From Legionellaceae bacterium UBA6148 (lineage in GTDB: Bacteria > Pseudomonadota > Gammaproteobacteria > Legionellales > Legionellaceae), in assembly GCA_002423125.1 (NCBI GenBank), contig DIUW01000027.1, positions 5,886 through 69,885 on the forward strand: 64,000 bases of DNA, in the 5' to 3' direction. Both the position numbers and the translations under genes were made by a program. Positions within the stretch are counted from its first letter, which is position 1; each line of letters begins with the position of its first letter. The notes beneath the pieces are model-generated. The model was not told the DNA's origin. It searched no databases and saw nothing but the letters and a program-made list of their open reading frames with translations. Below are positions 10,718-20,568 of this stretch, piece after piece.

Positions 10718-11494
10718 TTGTTTATCGACTACAATGATCATACATCAACTCAACAGTGTATTGACATGACCGTCAGTAAGCTACGCACACTTTGGATTAT
10801 TATCATATCGGCCCTGTATACGCTCAACACCTGTGGCCAATCCGTTTTAATGGGTTTGACCGGAAAAATAAACCGTGCCTGGGTTGATAAAACATTACAC
10901 ATTTGGGTTCGAAGAATATTGAATATCGTCAAAGTGAAATGTGTGGTTGTCAATCCTCATCACATCGAGCCCCAATATGGGCAACCAACTATCATCATGT
11001 GCAATCACAGCAGCCTTTATGATATTCCCCTCAGTTTTTACGCTTTTCCAAAGCATTCCATTCGCATGTTAGCTAAAAAAGAGCTTTCCAGAATTCCAAT
11101 TGTCGGCAAGGGTATGACCGCCGCTGAATTTCCGTTTATTGATCGTAAAAATCGACGCAAAGCAATCAATGATCTCAATGCCGTAAACGCATTATTAGCG
11201 AATAATATCGTTATTTGGCTTGCTCCGGAAGGGACTCGATCAACCGATGGACGACTGGCACCGTTTAAAAAAGGTGGATTTATCACCGCGATTAAAGCAG
11301 GAGCCATGATCATTCCAATCGGCATACGAGGCGCTAATATGATATTGCCCGCTCGAACGTTTCGATTTAATTTAGATCAAACGGCTGAAGTCCATGTAGG
11401 CGAACCCATTGATGCATCCAAATATACAATGCAAAACAAAGAACAATTAATCGAAAAAGTCTTTGAATCAATGCGCAAGTTAACGGGATCGTAG
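10718..11494 (+). CDS. plsC: 1-acyl-glycerol-3-phosphate acyltransferase (PlsC family)
   Basis: The product would acylate lysophosphatidic acid to phosphatidic acid at the inner membrane in phospholipid synthesis. The catalytic NHSSLYD (HX4D) motif and the substrate-binding APEGTRS motif are present, with an N-terminal hydrophobic segment around residues 24-45. The length (258) fits the family. The TTG at 10718 is chosen because AGAAGGGA lies about 10 nt upstream; the ATG at 10766 lacks a ribosome site but would also keep all motifs. It is divergent from the giant gene and convergent with roxA. Some LPS or ornithine-lipid acyltransferases share these motifs, so the exact substrate is open. 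Confidence 0.88.
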   Translation: MFIDYNDHTSTQQCIDMTVSKLRTLWIIIISALYTLNTCGQSVLMGLTGKINRAWVDKTLHIWVRRILNIVKVKCVVVNPHHIEPQYGQPTIIMCNHSSLYDIPLSFYAFPKHSIRMLAKKELSRIPIVGKGMTAAEFPFIDRKNRRKAINDLNAVNALLANNIVIWLAPEGTRSTDGRLAPFKKGGFITAIKAGAMIIPIGIRGANMILPARTFRFNLDQTAEVHVGEPIDASKYTMQNKEQLIEKVFESMRKLTGS

Positions 11495-11508
11495 GCTTAA
11501 ACCGCCTC

Positions 11509-12687
11509 CTAAGCGGATAAAAACTCCAGCCATTGCAATGTCCATAAATCAAATAAAAATTGTTGATTTTCTGATGACTTAAGCCATGGCCTCAATTGTT
11601 CAATAGACAATACACGCTGATTCGCCACTAATTGAATAAGTTCGCTTGAAACCTGTTGAGTATTCCATTCAACTCCATTGATAAACAACATCATCGTTAA
11701 TGGGCTTTCTGTTTGTACTTGATAAGCAAACCGACAGCTTGAATGACGTGTTAGTTGCTTATGGGACGACAATTTTTTTAGAAACGACTCCACTGACTCA
11801 GATACAGGCTCAGGCAATAATGCCTCAGCTTGCCGATCCAATTGCGTCGCAAAACAGCCAAACCATGACTTCAATTTTTGCTCATCATCAAGCATGCTTT
11901 GCATGGCAATTTTTGCATTCATCCATGATTCTCGTGGTAATTCTGATGAGTTATTTAAGACGGCCCAATTGGGATCCTGATACAGTTGTATCGCCCCCCC
12001 GTCTTCCGAACAATAATCACCAAAACTATCCCATAATTCACGATTGGAATAACTACGATAACCAAAGGAGTAAGTCATGCAGTCTTTAGTAACAGCTACT
12101 CCATAATGACCCACATGAGGCGGCAAATAAAGCATATCGCCCTCCTCAAGAATATATTCTTCTTCAATATCAAATTGCTTCATGATACGTAAAGGGACAT
12201 CTGGCAGACAATTATCCTCATGGCACTGTTGGGTCGTTAACGACCATTTTCGACTCCCTTGAGCCTGATATAAAAAAACATCATAATTATCATAATGAGG
12301 GCCAACACTGCCATGCTCTGCAGCGTAGCTAATCATGAGATCATCGACTCGCCATTGTGGAATAAAATTAAAATGCTCAAATAATAATGCTAATTCTGGA
12401 ATAAAACGATCAACCCCCTGAACTAAAAGAGTCCAATGCGTAGGGGGTAATTGTTGATAGTCTTTTTCTATGAACGGCCCTTTTTTTAAATGCCAAAAAG
12501 GATGGATATTGGGTGTTGCAATCACGATGCGGCTTTCAATGTCTTCTTCCATCGACAAACCCGCTAACTCATCTGCTGAAAGAATGTTCTGAAACCGAGG
12601 AATGGCATTGCGAATCACCAATGGTTTTTTTTGCCAAACATCAGTTAAAAATCTTTTGACATCCATTTGATTAAAATTGATCATCAT
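11509..12687 (-). CDS. roxA: Ribosomal protein uL16 arginine hydroxylase (JmjC/cupin oxygenase)
   Basis: YcfD/RoxA is a 2-oxoglutarate and Fe(II)-dependent oxygenase that hydroxylates an arginine of ribosomal protein L16. The iron-binding HYDNYD (HxD) and the distal histidine in HVGHYG are visible, within a cupin domain spanning about residues 85-210, and a C-terminal winged-helix-like part follows. The length of about 392 residues fits the family. The start at 12687 forms an ATGA overlap with the upstream thioesterase gene, indicating translational coupling; the frame extends further but only into the neighbour. It is the last gene of a three-gene operon. Confidence 0.9.
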   Translation of the reverse strand: MMINFNQMDVKRFLTDVWQKKPLVIRNAIPRFQNILSADELAGLSMEEDIESRIVIATPNIHPFWHLKKGPFIEKDYQQLPPTHWTLLVQGVDRFIPELALLFEHFNFIPQWRVDDLMISYAAEHGSVGPHYDNYDVFLYQAQGSRKWSLTTQQCHEDNCLPDVPLRIMKQFDIEEEYILEEGDMLYLPPHVGHYGVAVTKDCMTYSFGYRSYSNRELWDSFGDYCSEDGGAIQLYQDPNWAVLNNSSELPRESWMNAKIAMQSMLDDEQKLKSWFGCFATQLDRQAEALLPEPVSESVESFLKKLSSHKQLTRHSSCRFAYQVQTESPLTMMLFINGVEWNTQQVSSELIQLVANQRVLSIEQLRPWLKSSENQQFLFDLWTLQWLEFLSA

Positions 12688-13115
12688 TTCACCCGGGAAA
12701 CAACGGAGGCCGTCATTCTCGAGGTACACGTTAACTGCCCCGCATCATTATATAAATCAATCAACCATACCTGCGTACTCCGACCTAAATGAACCGGACG
12801 AGCAACACCTGTCACCATCCCCTCTTTTACTGATCGGATATGATTTGCATTAATTTCTAAGCCAACACAATAAAACGACTCCAAATCAATGACCGCATTG
12901 GCAGCAGTACTCGCAATCGTCTCAGCAAGCACAACATTCGCACCACCATGAACTATACCGATGGGCTGCTTCGTCCTTGCATTTGCCGGCATAGTCGCCG
13001 TCAAAGAATCATGACCAATCTGTGTGAACATGATTCCTAAAAAATCAGACAACGTATTTTCACCACGTCGATTCAAATCATCAATTGTAAATGGTTTAAA
13101 CCATATCGCTTTCAT
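12684..13115 (-). CDS. menI: Hotdog-fold acyl-CoA thioesterase, YdiI/MenI type
   Basis: This is a PaaI-family thioesterase that hydrolyses aryl- or acyl-CoA; E. coli YdiI acts on 1,4-dihydroxy-2-naphthoyl-CoA. The signature TKQPIGIVHGGANVVLAE and the later GLEINANHIRS closely match YdiI, including the catalytic glutamate of the helix after HGG. The length of 143 is usual. The start overlaps the stop of the upstream gene by 4 nt, and its own stop overlaps roxA, so the three genes are probably co-transcribed. No other menaquinone gene is in the window, so the naphthoate role is uncertain. Confidence 0.87.
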   Translation of the reverse strand: MKAIWFKPFTIDDLNRRGENTLSDFLGIMFTQIGHDSLTATMPANARTKQPIGIVHGGANVVLAETIASTAANAVIDLESFYCVGLEINANHIRSVKEGMVTGVARPVHLGRSTQVWLIDLYNDAGQLTCTSRMTASVVSRVK

Positions 13116-14374
13116 AAGCCTCCTCCTATCGTGAGTAAGGTCATAGTAGGACTAATCATAATATCGTTATTTAAAATATCATTGTTTTCAGATGAAACTC
13201 CCCCTTCGGACGGAGGAGGAGGGGACGCAGTACATTGACGGCAAGTTCCCCTTATAATATCCAGTTCGCCCATTAAATAGGCGTAAGGTTCGCTTATTTC
13301 CTTTTTGGGTGACATCAATAAAAAGTCATCAATAGAGGTCATGCATAGATCAACAAATACTTGCAGTGCAATATCAAGATCCACTCTAGATACTGGCTCT
13401 ATAATTTCTGTTAAAAAATGCATCACTTTTTTTTGAATGGTTTCCTGAGTATGGGATGCAGCTTCGAGCAACATTCGATTCAGAGGCCAACTCTCTTTGA
13501 GAGTATCTTCAACCGAGTCAAGCCGATTAATATGATCAAACAATGGTAAAATCTTTCTGAAAAAAGGTAAATTACACCCCATAAATTCCGCTATTTTTTG
13601 AATTTTATGATTATAATCATCCTTCCCAAGCATCGGCGGGAACACTGCCAAAAATTGTGGCAAAACTAGCGGTAGGAGATGACGCCGCCCTGTCTTGGCG
13701 CAATATTGAATGGCTTCTTTTACCAATGATTCAACATCGACAATCTTTTCGTCTTGAAGTTTACTATCAAAAATAACGCTGACCAAAGAAGCGACATTAT
13801 CGGTATCAATTGCGTTATGAATTCTCATGACCCGATAATTAAAATTAAACCTGGCTTTATCTGAATACTGAAATGTAGTTCCACACTGGAATAAATCAGA
13901 TGACCAACGAAAATAACGCTTCAGATTACAATATTGAATGGCCTCGTCTACTAACCGTTGAGGATCAAACTCCTCCTCGTTTTCCTGCTTGCTATCAAAA
14001 ATAACGCGTAACAAAGCATCTGCATTTTTCATATCAACTGCTCTTTGAATGAGCCTGACTCGACGATTGAAAATCGCCGCAGCTTCTTCTTCAGGGGTCG
14101 CCGATTGATATATCTGAACCCCCCTCACAAGAACATTGCCTCGCTCTGTTAGTGAGTAGACTCCTTCCTTCCTCTGACGTGCTGCCGCTTTTTTCTCTTC
14201 TGATAGCAGCCTCATTGGAAAGAATAGCATTCTGCGCTGACTCCATTGCAACATCTCCGTTTCAAAGGTTGCTTGTAATCGTTTACGTTGGTTTTCTTCA
14301 TCTATCTCAATACGATTAAGTCCAATGAGTTCCATATTTACGCTTTCTATTACAGGCTCTGTTTTTGCTAGCAT
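13112..14374 (-). CDS. Hypothetical 420-aa protein with a duplicated helical module
   Basis: I do not recognise this protein. Two segments, near residues 100-150 and 175-225, are clearly related: each has an 'RVxxIxxAxDxxNxxxLxxVIFDSK' core followed by a stretch ending in EAIQYC. The N-terminus is charged and the C-terminus contains a proline run (SPPPPSEGG). There is no signal peptide or membrane helix. AGGAA lies about 8 nt before the ATG. It is the first gene of an operon with the thioesterase and roxA (4-nt overlap). The helical repeats and lack of a known family are compatible with an effector or scaffold; that is inference only. Confidence 0.75.
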   Translation of the reverse strand: MLAKTEPVIESVNMELIGLNRIEIDEENQRKRLQATFETEMLQWSQRRMLFFPMRLLSEEKKAAARQRKEGVYSLTERGNVLVRGVQIYQSATPEEEAAAIFNRRVRLIQRAVDMKNADALLRVIFDSKQENEEEFDPQRLVDEAIQYCNLKRYFRWSSDLFQCGTTFQYSDKARFNFNYRVMRIHNAIDTDNVASLVSVIFDSKLQDEKIVDVESLVKEAIQYCAKTGRRHLLPLVLPQFLAVFPPMLGKDDYNHKIQKIAEFMGCNLPFFRKILPLFDHINRLDSVEDTLKESWPLNRMLLEAASHTQETIQKKVMHFLTEIIEPVSRVDLDIALQVFVDLCMTSIDDFLLMSPKKEISEPYAYLMGELDIIRGTCRQCTASPPPPSEGGVSSENNDILNNDIMISPTMTLLTIGGGL

Positions 14375-14449
14375 TATCTAATTCCTAAAAAATTCACTAT
14401 GTGCGTTACCCATCGGAAATGAAGATATTAGATGAGTCATAATGATAAG

Positions 14450-15292
14450 TTATTCAATATTTAAACATTCAACTCGATATGATGACACACCCGGATTGAA
14501 CAATTTAAGTAACTCAGATAGCGCAGCTTTCAATTCTGCAGCTAACACAAAAGGCGGATTGATAATCCACAACCCACACCCCGTCATCCCTGGATTTTTA
14601 ATATCCATCATATTGAACTCAACTCGCAAACTTGCCGCACCAATTTTAGCAAGATATTTCAGTAATTGATCATTCCATTTCTGTTCAACGATAGGATACC
14701 AGATGCAATACACTCCCTTATTAAAACGATCGTAAGCAGCGTGAACATACTCTGGGATCTGTCGATAATCCGTTTTTATCTCATATGATGGATCAATAAA
14801 GATAAGTCCTCGACGCTCAGGCGGTGGCAGCAATACTGACAATTGCTCCAGGCCGTCACTGTGGCTAATATGAATTTTCATCTCCTGATCATATTGCTTA
14901 ATTTGCCGTAATTCCTGAAATTCACGCGGGTGCAATTCACAGCAATAGAGTCTATCAATCGGTCTTAAATGATGCATCGCCAGCCATGGGGAGCCAGGAT
15001 AATAACGAAGAAACCCATTAGGATTACAATCTCGAATAGACTCTAGATACGGTACAAATAAATCAGAAAGCTTGCTTTGATTCGCCCACAACTGCTCAAT
15101 ACCGAGACGTGCTTCGCCTGTTTTTAAAGACTGTGGACTTTGCAAATCATAACGACCTTTCCCCGCATGCGTTTCAAGATAAAAGATTGGTTTTTCTTTT
15201 TTACATAAATAACGCAAAATACGAACGAGTGTAAAATGTTTCACTACATCCGCAAAAGCACCTGCATGATATCCGTGTTGATAACTGAGCAT
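14450..15292 (-). CDS. rlmJ: 23S rRNA (adenine2030-N6)-methyltransferase
   Basis: RlmJ methylates A2030 of 23S rRNA. The start MLSYQHGYHAG and the SAM-binding ETHAGKGRYDL segment are typical, and the catalytic IFIDPSYE (DPPY-like) motif is near residue 160. The ATG at 15292 gives 280 residues, the length of the E. coli enzyme; the frame continues upstream into the PH-domain gene. It follows that gene by only 2 nt, so the two are likely co-transcribed. Confidence 0.93.
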   Translation of the reverse strand: MLSYQHGYHAGAFADVVKHFTLVRILRYLCKKEKPIFYLETHAGKGRYDLQSPQSLKTGEARLGIEQLWANQSKLSDLFVPYLESIRDCNPNGFLRYYPGSPWLAMHHLRPIDRLYCCELHPREFQELRQIKQYDQEMKIHISHSDGLEQLSVLLPPPERRGLIFIDPSYEIKTDYRQIPEYVHAAYDRFNKGVYCIWYPIVEQKWNDQLLKYLAKIGAASLRVEFNMMDIKNPGMTGCGLWIINPPFVLAAELKAALSELLKLFNPGVSSYRVECLNIE

Positions 15293-15294
15293 CG

Positions 15295-15720
15295 CTATAA
15301 ACCATGCATCATTTGTTCGATGTAACGCCGACACGTCAGTGGTTTACTCAGATAAGTCACTACCTCACGTGTTCCACCAGTACCCGTTATCTCAATCGTT
15401 CCATATCCTAATAACGTGCCTAATACGGGCTGCCGAATACTCACACTTTCAATCTTATGAAATGGAATATCTAATACTTGTCGAGCAAAAACCCCTGTTC
15501 GCAGCGTAATTTGAGTTTTTTTAATGGTTAAAGAACAAAACCGTACCGTACAATAAGTCGCAAATCCCCAGAGTAAAACCAAACAACCAAGCAATACAGA
15601 CGCTTGCCGAACAAGGGGAAAATGAAACCCTATCACGATAACAAGGCAAAAAATAATCACCGGCCATATATACATGATCCAATGTAACCGTGCTTGATAT
15701 ACAATATCATCCGTAGTCAT
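15295..15720 (-). CDS. Membrane protein with bacterial PH domain (YdbS-like)
   Basis: Two adjacent transmembrane helices (about residues 15-55) are followed by a bacterial PH (bPH2) domain. The segment 'ITLRTGVFARQVLDIPFHKIESVSI' is split here as ITLRTGVFARQ and IPFHKIESVSI; both are typical of the family, as is GYGTIEITGTGG. The protein faces the cytoplasm at the inner membrane and its function is unknown. It is just upstream of rlmJ and divergent from dciA, with a 28-nt gap that must hold both start regions. Confidence 0.8.
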   Translation of the reverse strand: MTTDDIVYQARLHWIMYIWPVIIFCLVIVIGFHFPLVRQASVLLGCLVLLWGFATYCTVRFCSLTIKKTQITLRTGVFARQVLDIPFHKIESVSIRQPVLGTLLGYGTIEITGTGGTREVVTYLSKPLTCRRYIEQMMHGL

Positions 15721-15748
15721 TTTTATTCCTCAACAATTAAGGTTCGCT

Positions 15749-16192
15749 ATGCGCCGAATTAGGCAGTGTTTGAATGTAAAACTCGCAGAAATTTACCAAC
15801 AAGCAATGGTTCTTGACGAGTTAAGCACCAAAGTAGTCAAAATGCTACCCGAGCAATTGCGTGCACATTTTGCCGTTGGTAGCTTTAACCATGGCTGTCT
15901 GGTTCTTATCACACAAGATCCTGTTTGGGCGTCGCAATTGCGCTACCATCTGCCCGAACTCCGTGAGCGATTACGCAAAAATGAGGGTATTTATCAATTA
16001 GCTTCGATTAAAATCAGTGTATCAGCCAGCACTATTTTTCAGCCAACAACACGTTTGAAAAAAATTCAACCCTTATCAGCTAAAGCACGTGAGACAATTC
16101 TGGCAAGTAGCGAGCAATGTAATTATACACCATTGAGAGAGGCACTGGAACAACTTGGAGCGCACGTCATATTAAAAAACAACCAGCAGTAG
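15749..16192 (+). CDS. dciA: DUF721 protein, DciA-like DnaB helicase operator
   Basis: DUF721/DciA proteins are predicted loaders of replicative helicase DnaB in bacteria lacking DnaC. The conserved core 'VWASQLRYHLPELRERL' lies near residue 60-80, with a short C-terminal tail. The length is 147. The location next to lpxC is where gammaproteobacteria keep this gene, which supports the call. The start is the only early ATG. It is convergent with lpxC. Confidence 0.82.
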   Translation: MRRIRQCLNVKLAEIYQQAMVLDELSTKVVKMLPEQLRAHFAVGSFNHGCLVLITQDPVWASQLRYHLPELRERLRKNEGIYQLASIKISVSASTIFQPTTRLKKIQPLSAKARETILASSEQCNYTPLREALEQLGAHVILKNNQQ

Positions 16193-16203
16193 CTCGGTGG
16201 GGT

Positions 16204-17121
16204 CTAAGCCATCTCACCCAGCATAAGCGCTTCTTGAAACGATTTGGGATATTCTTGAGCATCAAAATGTGCGTATTCCCAAGCATCTTGATGAGCGAAT
16301 AATTTACATAGTAATTTATTATTCAATTCATGACCGGATTTGTAACCTTCAAATGCGCCAATAAGACTTGCACCTAACAAGTAAAGATCACCAATCGCAT
16401 CTAAAACTTTATGTTTAACAAACTCATCATCAAAACGAAGACCATCATCATTGAGCACACGATATTCATCGACGACAATAGCATTATCAAGGCTACCGCC
16501 TTTTGCTAAATCAGCTTCTCGTAATTTTTCATAATCCGAAAGAAATCCAAACGTTCTTGCGCGGCAAACTTCTTTTACATAAGAGCATGTTGCAAAATCA
16601 AACGTGGCTGATTGAGGCTTGTCACTAAAAACAGGATGCTCAAAATCAATAGTAAAACTCACCTTTGATCCATTATACGGCGTGAATTTTACAAATTTAC
16701 CCTCTTCTTCAACACAAATGGGCTTTAAAATACGTATAAACCGCTTAGGAGCATTTTGCTCTCGAATTCCAGCAGATTGAATCAAAAAAACAAACGGGGC
16801 AGCACTACCATCCATAATAGGAATTTCTGGAGCGTTAATATCCACATACGCATTATCAATGCCTAGACCAGAAAGTGCTGAGAGCAAATGCTCGACTGTT
16901 GCGACCTTAACGCCTTGATGCTGAAGCGATGTACATAACATCGTATCGCCAACATAATTGTAAGACGCAGGAATTTCAACAACCGGATCCAAATCGATGC
17001 GACGAAAAATAATCCCTGTATTAACTGGAGCGGGACGCAACGTCAGGTAAACCTTTTCACCGGAATGAAGCCCAACACCCGTCGCTTGAATCACTTTTCT
17101 AGGAGTCCTTTGTTTTATCAT
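16204..17121 (-). CDS. lpxC: UDP-3-O-acyl-N-acetylglucosamine deacetylase
   Basis: LpxC is the zinc enzyme for the first committed step of lipid A synthesis. Visible are TGVGLHSG at the start, TVEHLLSAL with the first zinc histidine, [10 protein letters not shown], and [11 protein letters not shown] plus GHELNN with the later catalytic and zinc residues. The ATG at 17121 gives 305 residues, equal to E. coli LpxC, with GAGAGGG and AGAGGA upstream. It follows ftsZ at the end of the dcw cluster as in enterobacteria. A strong hairpin in between suggests it also has its own promoter. A functional copy implies the cell makes LPS. Confidence 0.96.
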   Translation of the reverse strand: MIKQRTPRKVIQATGVGLHSGEKVYLTLRPAPVNTGIIFRRIDLDPVVEIPASYNYVGDTMLCTSLQHQGVKVATVEHLLSALSGLGIDNAYVDINAPEIPIMDGSAAPFVFLIQSAGIREQNAPKRFIRILKPICVEEEGKFVKFTPYNGSKVSFTIDFEHPVFSDKPQSATFDFATCSYVKEVCRARTFGFLSDYEKLREADLAKGGSLDNAIVVDEYRVLNDDGLRFDDEFVKHKVLDAIGDLYLLGASLIGAFEGYKSGHELNNKLLCKLFAHQDAWEYAHFDAQEYPKSFQEALMLGEMA

Positions 17122-17283
17122 TCCTCTTTCACCCTCTCCGGTCTTCATATTTTCACAAAAAAAAACGGTACATAGTACCAATATTATTAAGTATCGTCTA
17201 TTTTTTTATTTTTGCAAGGAACGCTATAATTATTTTGTCTTGTATTACGATAGCACCTCAGGTACCTCGGTACCCCACAACAT

Positions 17284-17334
17284 CAAATAACTCCCCTCAT
17301 CCGAGCCCGTCGGGCGGATGAGGGGAGTTATTTG
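17284..17334. terminator. 20-bp perfect inverted repeat between ftsZ and lpxC
   Basis: Two perfectly complementary 20-nt arms flank an 11-nt loop, starting CAAATAACTCC and ending GGAGTTATTTG. It lies 64 nt after the ftsZ stop in the direction of transcription. It could terminate or attenuate the division transcript before lpxC or stabilise the mRNA end. No T-run follows, so it may instead be a palindromic repeat element. Confidence 0.6.
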
Positions 17335-17398
17335 GAAGGTCTATCATAAATGAGCGTTCTGAAAACACTCCCTAACGATGGGCGTGCCTCAGATATCT

Positions 17399-18577
17399 TT
17401 ACGCTTCCTCGTGCCGTCGCAAGAATGCAGGAATATCCAAATAATCAACATCGGGAACAGCCTTGTTATCACTACCAGCTTGCATCAGCTGATCAGCTTG
17501 TTTACGTAAAACAGCCGGTCTTTCAAGTTGCTGATAATCAAGCGTACCATCATCTCTTCTTGTTTCCATTAAACGCGCTTTACCCGCTGCCTGTTGACTC
17601 ATCTGTGCTTGTCGCCCTCTTAGATCGCCAAGGCCTGTAACAATCACCGTCACACGCATTTCGTCGCCTAACTCAGAGTCGATAACGGTGCCCACAACGA
17701 CGGTAGCATCATCCGATATAAATGCTTTAATGACATCACCAACCTCTTCAAATTCACCAATAGACATATCCGGCCCAGCCGTTATGTTCACCAATAAACC
17801 ACGTGCACCCGATAGGTTGACATCTTCAAGCAACGGAGACGCGATGGCGGCCTCTGCCGCTTGACGTGCGCGATTTTCTCCTCGAGCACTACCGGTACCC
17901 ATCATCGCCATTCCCATCGCTGACATGACCGTTCGAACATCGGCAAAATCCACATTGATAAGGCCTGGACGGGTAATCAAATCTGAAATCCCCTTCACTG
18001 CACCTAGAAGTACATTGTTTGCAGCTTTAAATGCATTGATTAAACTAATGTTCTTACCTAGAACACTGAGCAATTTGTTATTCGGGATAGTAATTAACGA
18101 ATCCACATTCTCAGCAAGACGACGAATACCATCTTCTGCAGCCATTGCGCGCTGTTTACCTTCAAATGAAAAAGGTTTAGTAACGATGGCTACCGTTAAA
18201 ATACCCAGCTCTTTGGCTACATCAGCAAAAATTGGCGCGGCGCCCGTTCCGGTGCCCCCACCCATTCCGGCTGTAATAAACACCATATCCGCACCCGCCA
18301 AAACCTCACGGATTCGATCGCGATCTTCTTCTGCTGCTTCTCGGCCAATCTGTGGATTTGCTCCGGCACCCAGACCTTTAGTCAGCTGATCACCCAACTG
18401 GATATGTATTTTTGCATTCGAGTTTTTTAATGCTTGCGCATCAGTATTGGCGCAAATAAATTCAACACCATCGATATTTTCCACAACCATGTGTTCTACG
18501 GCATTTCCGCCGCCACCACCAACACCAACCACCTTAATAACGGCATTTTCCTGTTGGTTTTCGATTAATTCAAACAT
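17399..18577 (-). CDS. ftsZ: Cell-division GTPase FtsZ
   Basis: FtsZ polymerises into the cytokinetic ring. The GTP-binding motif [10 protein letters not shown], the N-terminal [11 protein letters not shown] and the T7-loop region are intact. The variable linker is followed by the conserved C-terminal peptide DIPAFLRR, which binds FtsA and ZipA, both encoded in this cluster. The length of 392 is normal. It is 20 nt downstream of ftsA. Confidence 0.98.
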   Translation of the reverse strand: MFELIENQQENAVIKVVGVGGGGGNAVEHMVVENIDGVEFICANTDAQALKNSNAKIHIQLGDQLTKGLGAGANPQIGREAAEEDRDRIREVLAGADMVFITAGMGGGTGTGAAPIFADVAKELGILTVAIVTKPFSFEGKQRAMAAEDGIRRLAENVDSLITIPNNKLLSVLGKNISLINAFKAANNVLLGAVKGISDLITRPGLINVDFADVRTVMSAMGMAMMGTGSARGENRARQAAEAAIASPLLEDVNLSGARGLLVNITAGPDMSIGEFEEVGDVIKAFISDDATVVVGTVIDSELGDEMRVTVIVTGLGDLRGRQAQMSQQAAGKARLMETRRDDGTLDYQQLERPAVLRKQADQLMQAGSDNKAVPDVDYLDIPAFLRRHEEA

Positions 18578-18597
18578 AAGTTATTCCTCACATGGGT

Positions 18598-19836
18598 TTA
18601 AAAGTTGCCTTGGAACCATCGTTTCATCCGCGTCCATAGCCCACTAGAATGAGCATTCATTGTTGGACCATTATAACCACCTTCATACTGTTGTTGAAAG
18701 CCATGTAGTAATAAACCAACACCTGTTGCAAGCGAGGAACTAGCCGTTGCCTCAGAAATTCCAGCCACACCACGAGCACAACCGTGCCGTACTGGCATTT
18801 CAAAACACATTTCAGCAAGCTCAATACCTCCAATCACATCAGAGGCACCTCCCGTTAATACAATTCCAGCGACAATTAAGTCCTCAAAACCACTACGCCG
18901 AAGCTCATTTCGAACTAAGGTAAATAATTCTTCATAACGGGCAGAAACCACATCCGATAGCGCTCGTGCTGAAATTTTTCGCCCAGGTCGCTCATTAATC
19001 CCAAGCACATCTATCATTTGATCCACGTTCGCAAGTTCGGGCATTGCACAACCATGACTCCGCTTAATCGCCTCGGCAGCCTTTGCTGGTGTGCGTAGCG
19101 CCATTGCAATATCATTGGTAACCTGATCACCTGCAATAGGAATAACAGCCGTATATTGAATGGCACCTTCTGAAAAAATAACAATATCCGTCGTGCCACC
19201 ACCAATATCCACTAAACAGACACCAAGCTCTTTTTCATCTTCGGTCAATACGGCATGGCTAGACGCCAGTTGTTCAAGAATCATATCTTTGACTTCTAAA
19301 CCACACTGCCGCACACATTTAACAATATTTTGAGCAGCACTAACAGCCCCAGTGACAACATGAACACGGGCTTCAAGTCGAACGCCCGCCATTCCAACCG
19401 GCTCTCGGATGCTACCATGATGATCGATGATGTATTCTTGTGGCAAAATATGTAATATTTTTTGATCAGAGGGGATCGCGACAGCCTTCGCTGCATCAAT
19501 CACACGCTCAACATCTGCAGGAGAGACCTCTTTATCTCGAATTGCAACGATACCGTGTGAATTTATACTTCGAATATGGCTTCCCGCAATGCCTGCATAA
19601 ACGGCATGAACTTCACATCCTGCCATTAATTCCGCTTCTTGAACTGCACGTTGAATTGAATTAACGGTCGCCTCAATATCAACAACGACACCTCGCTTCA
19701 GCCCTCGCGAAGGATGACGTCCAATACCAATAATTTCAATGGTCCCGTCTTCACTCACTTCACCAATCAAGGCAACAATTTTTGATGTCCCAATGTCAAG
19801 GCCCGTGATAATATTTTTTTCAGGTTTTTTAGCCAT
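18598..19836 (-). CDS. ftsA: Cell-division actin-like protein FtsA
   Basis: FtsA is an actin-fold ATPase that anchors FtsZ to the membrane. The phosphate motif GLDIGTSK near the N-terminus, LVDIGGGTTD in the middle and VLTGGASD further on are intact, and the C-terminal amphipathic tip WTRMKRWFQGNF is visible. The ATG at 19836 is preferred since it overlaps the ftsQ stop (TAATG) and GGGAAG lies about 5 nt upstream; an in-frame ATG at 19860 would add 8 residues. Confidence 0.97.
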   Translation of the reverse strand: MAKKPEKNIITGLDIGTSKIVALIGEVSEDGTIEIIGIGRHPSRGLKRGVVVDIEATVNSIQRAVQEAELMAGCEVHAVYAGIAGSHIRSINSHGIVAIRDKEVSPADVERVIDAAKAVAIPSDQKILHILPQEYIIDHHGSIREPVGMAGVRLEARVHVVTGAVSAAQNIVKCVRQCGLEVKDMILEQLASSHAVLTEDEKELGVCLVDIGGGTTDIVIFSEGAIQYTAVIPIAGDQVTNDIAMALRTPAKAAEAIKRSHGCAMPELANVDQMIDVLGINERPGRKISARALSDVVSARYEELFTLVRNELRRSGFEDLIVAGIVLTGGASDVIGGIELAEMCFEMPVRHGCARGVAGISEATASSSLATGVGLLLHGFQQQYEGGYNGPTMNAHSSGLWTRMKRWFQGNF

Positions 19837-20555
19837 TATCTTCCCGTTTGTTGTTTCCATTGTACAGCCATACCGCGCTCATACCGCATATCGACACGAA
19901 CAACCTGCTCTGTTTTTGCGGCGAATGTTGCATGATATGCTTTACAAAACCGGACCAGACGCTTTTCAATATCCTGCTTCCCTAAAAGCAGATGAATGCC
20001 ATTAGTTAAAGACAGATCCCAAGACTGATTTTTATGTAACTTCAATGATGCCACATGTAGATCAAAATTAGATAATAGCTTACTCAATTTTTTATAAATT
20101 TGTAAGACATCTTTTTCTTGACCATCTGGGCCTTGTAATTCGACCAGACCTAAATTGTCTGTAGGTTGACCCGCATTGAATAACTGCCCACTGTCGGTTA
20201 TCAATGAATTATTCCATTTGGCGACAGGATCTTTCTCTATAAGCTTGATACTCAACACGTCGGGCCAAATACGCTGAACACTCACATCACTTGCCCAATC
20301 TAACGCTAACAATTCATTATGCAACTGCCCTATCGGCAATGAAAAAAAACTGTTATCTTGGTATGCAGATAACACAGTCTCCAACTGATGGCGAGTAATA
20401 TGCTGAAAATTAGCAGAAATCTTGACCGTATTAATCGGAAAACGGTGTTCATCCGAAATATATAAAAAACCTAAGCGGGCGCAAAGAATAATTGCTACTA
20501 CCGTCAGTAGAGTCAAAATACTACTATAACGCCATCGATCGCCATCTGCCACCAT
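19836..20555 (-). CDS. ftsQ: Cell-division protein FtsQ
   Basis: FtsQ is a bitopic inner-membrane divisome protein bridging early and late components. One transmembrane helix lies near residues 12-32, followed by a POTRA domain (KISANFQHITRHQLETVL) and the periplasmic beta domain containing WPDVLSIKLIEKDPVAKW, a family hallmark. The length of 239 fits. It is 13 nt downstream of ddl, and its stop overlaps the ftsA start. Confidence 0.93.
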   Translation of the reverse strand: MVADGDRWRYSSILTLLTVVAIILCARLGFLYISDEHRFPINTVKISANFQHITRHQLETVLSAYQDNSFFSLPIGQLHNELLALDWASDVSVQRIWPDVLSIKLIEKDPVAKWNNSLITDSGQLFNAGQPTDNLGLVELQGPDGQEKDVLQIYKKLSKLLSNFDLHVASLKLHKNQSWDLSLTNGIHLLLGKQDIEKRLVRFCKAYHATFAAKTEQVVRVDMRYERGMAVQWKQQTGR

Positions 20556-20568
20556 ATGCCTTTATCCC

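Noticed and set aside
17925..18389. A 154-residue plus-strand frame inside ftsZ
   Set aside because: It is antisense to the conserved GTPase domain and reflects codon bias only.
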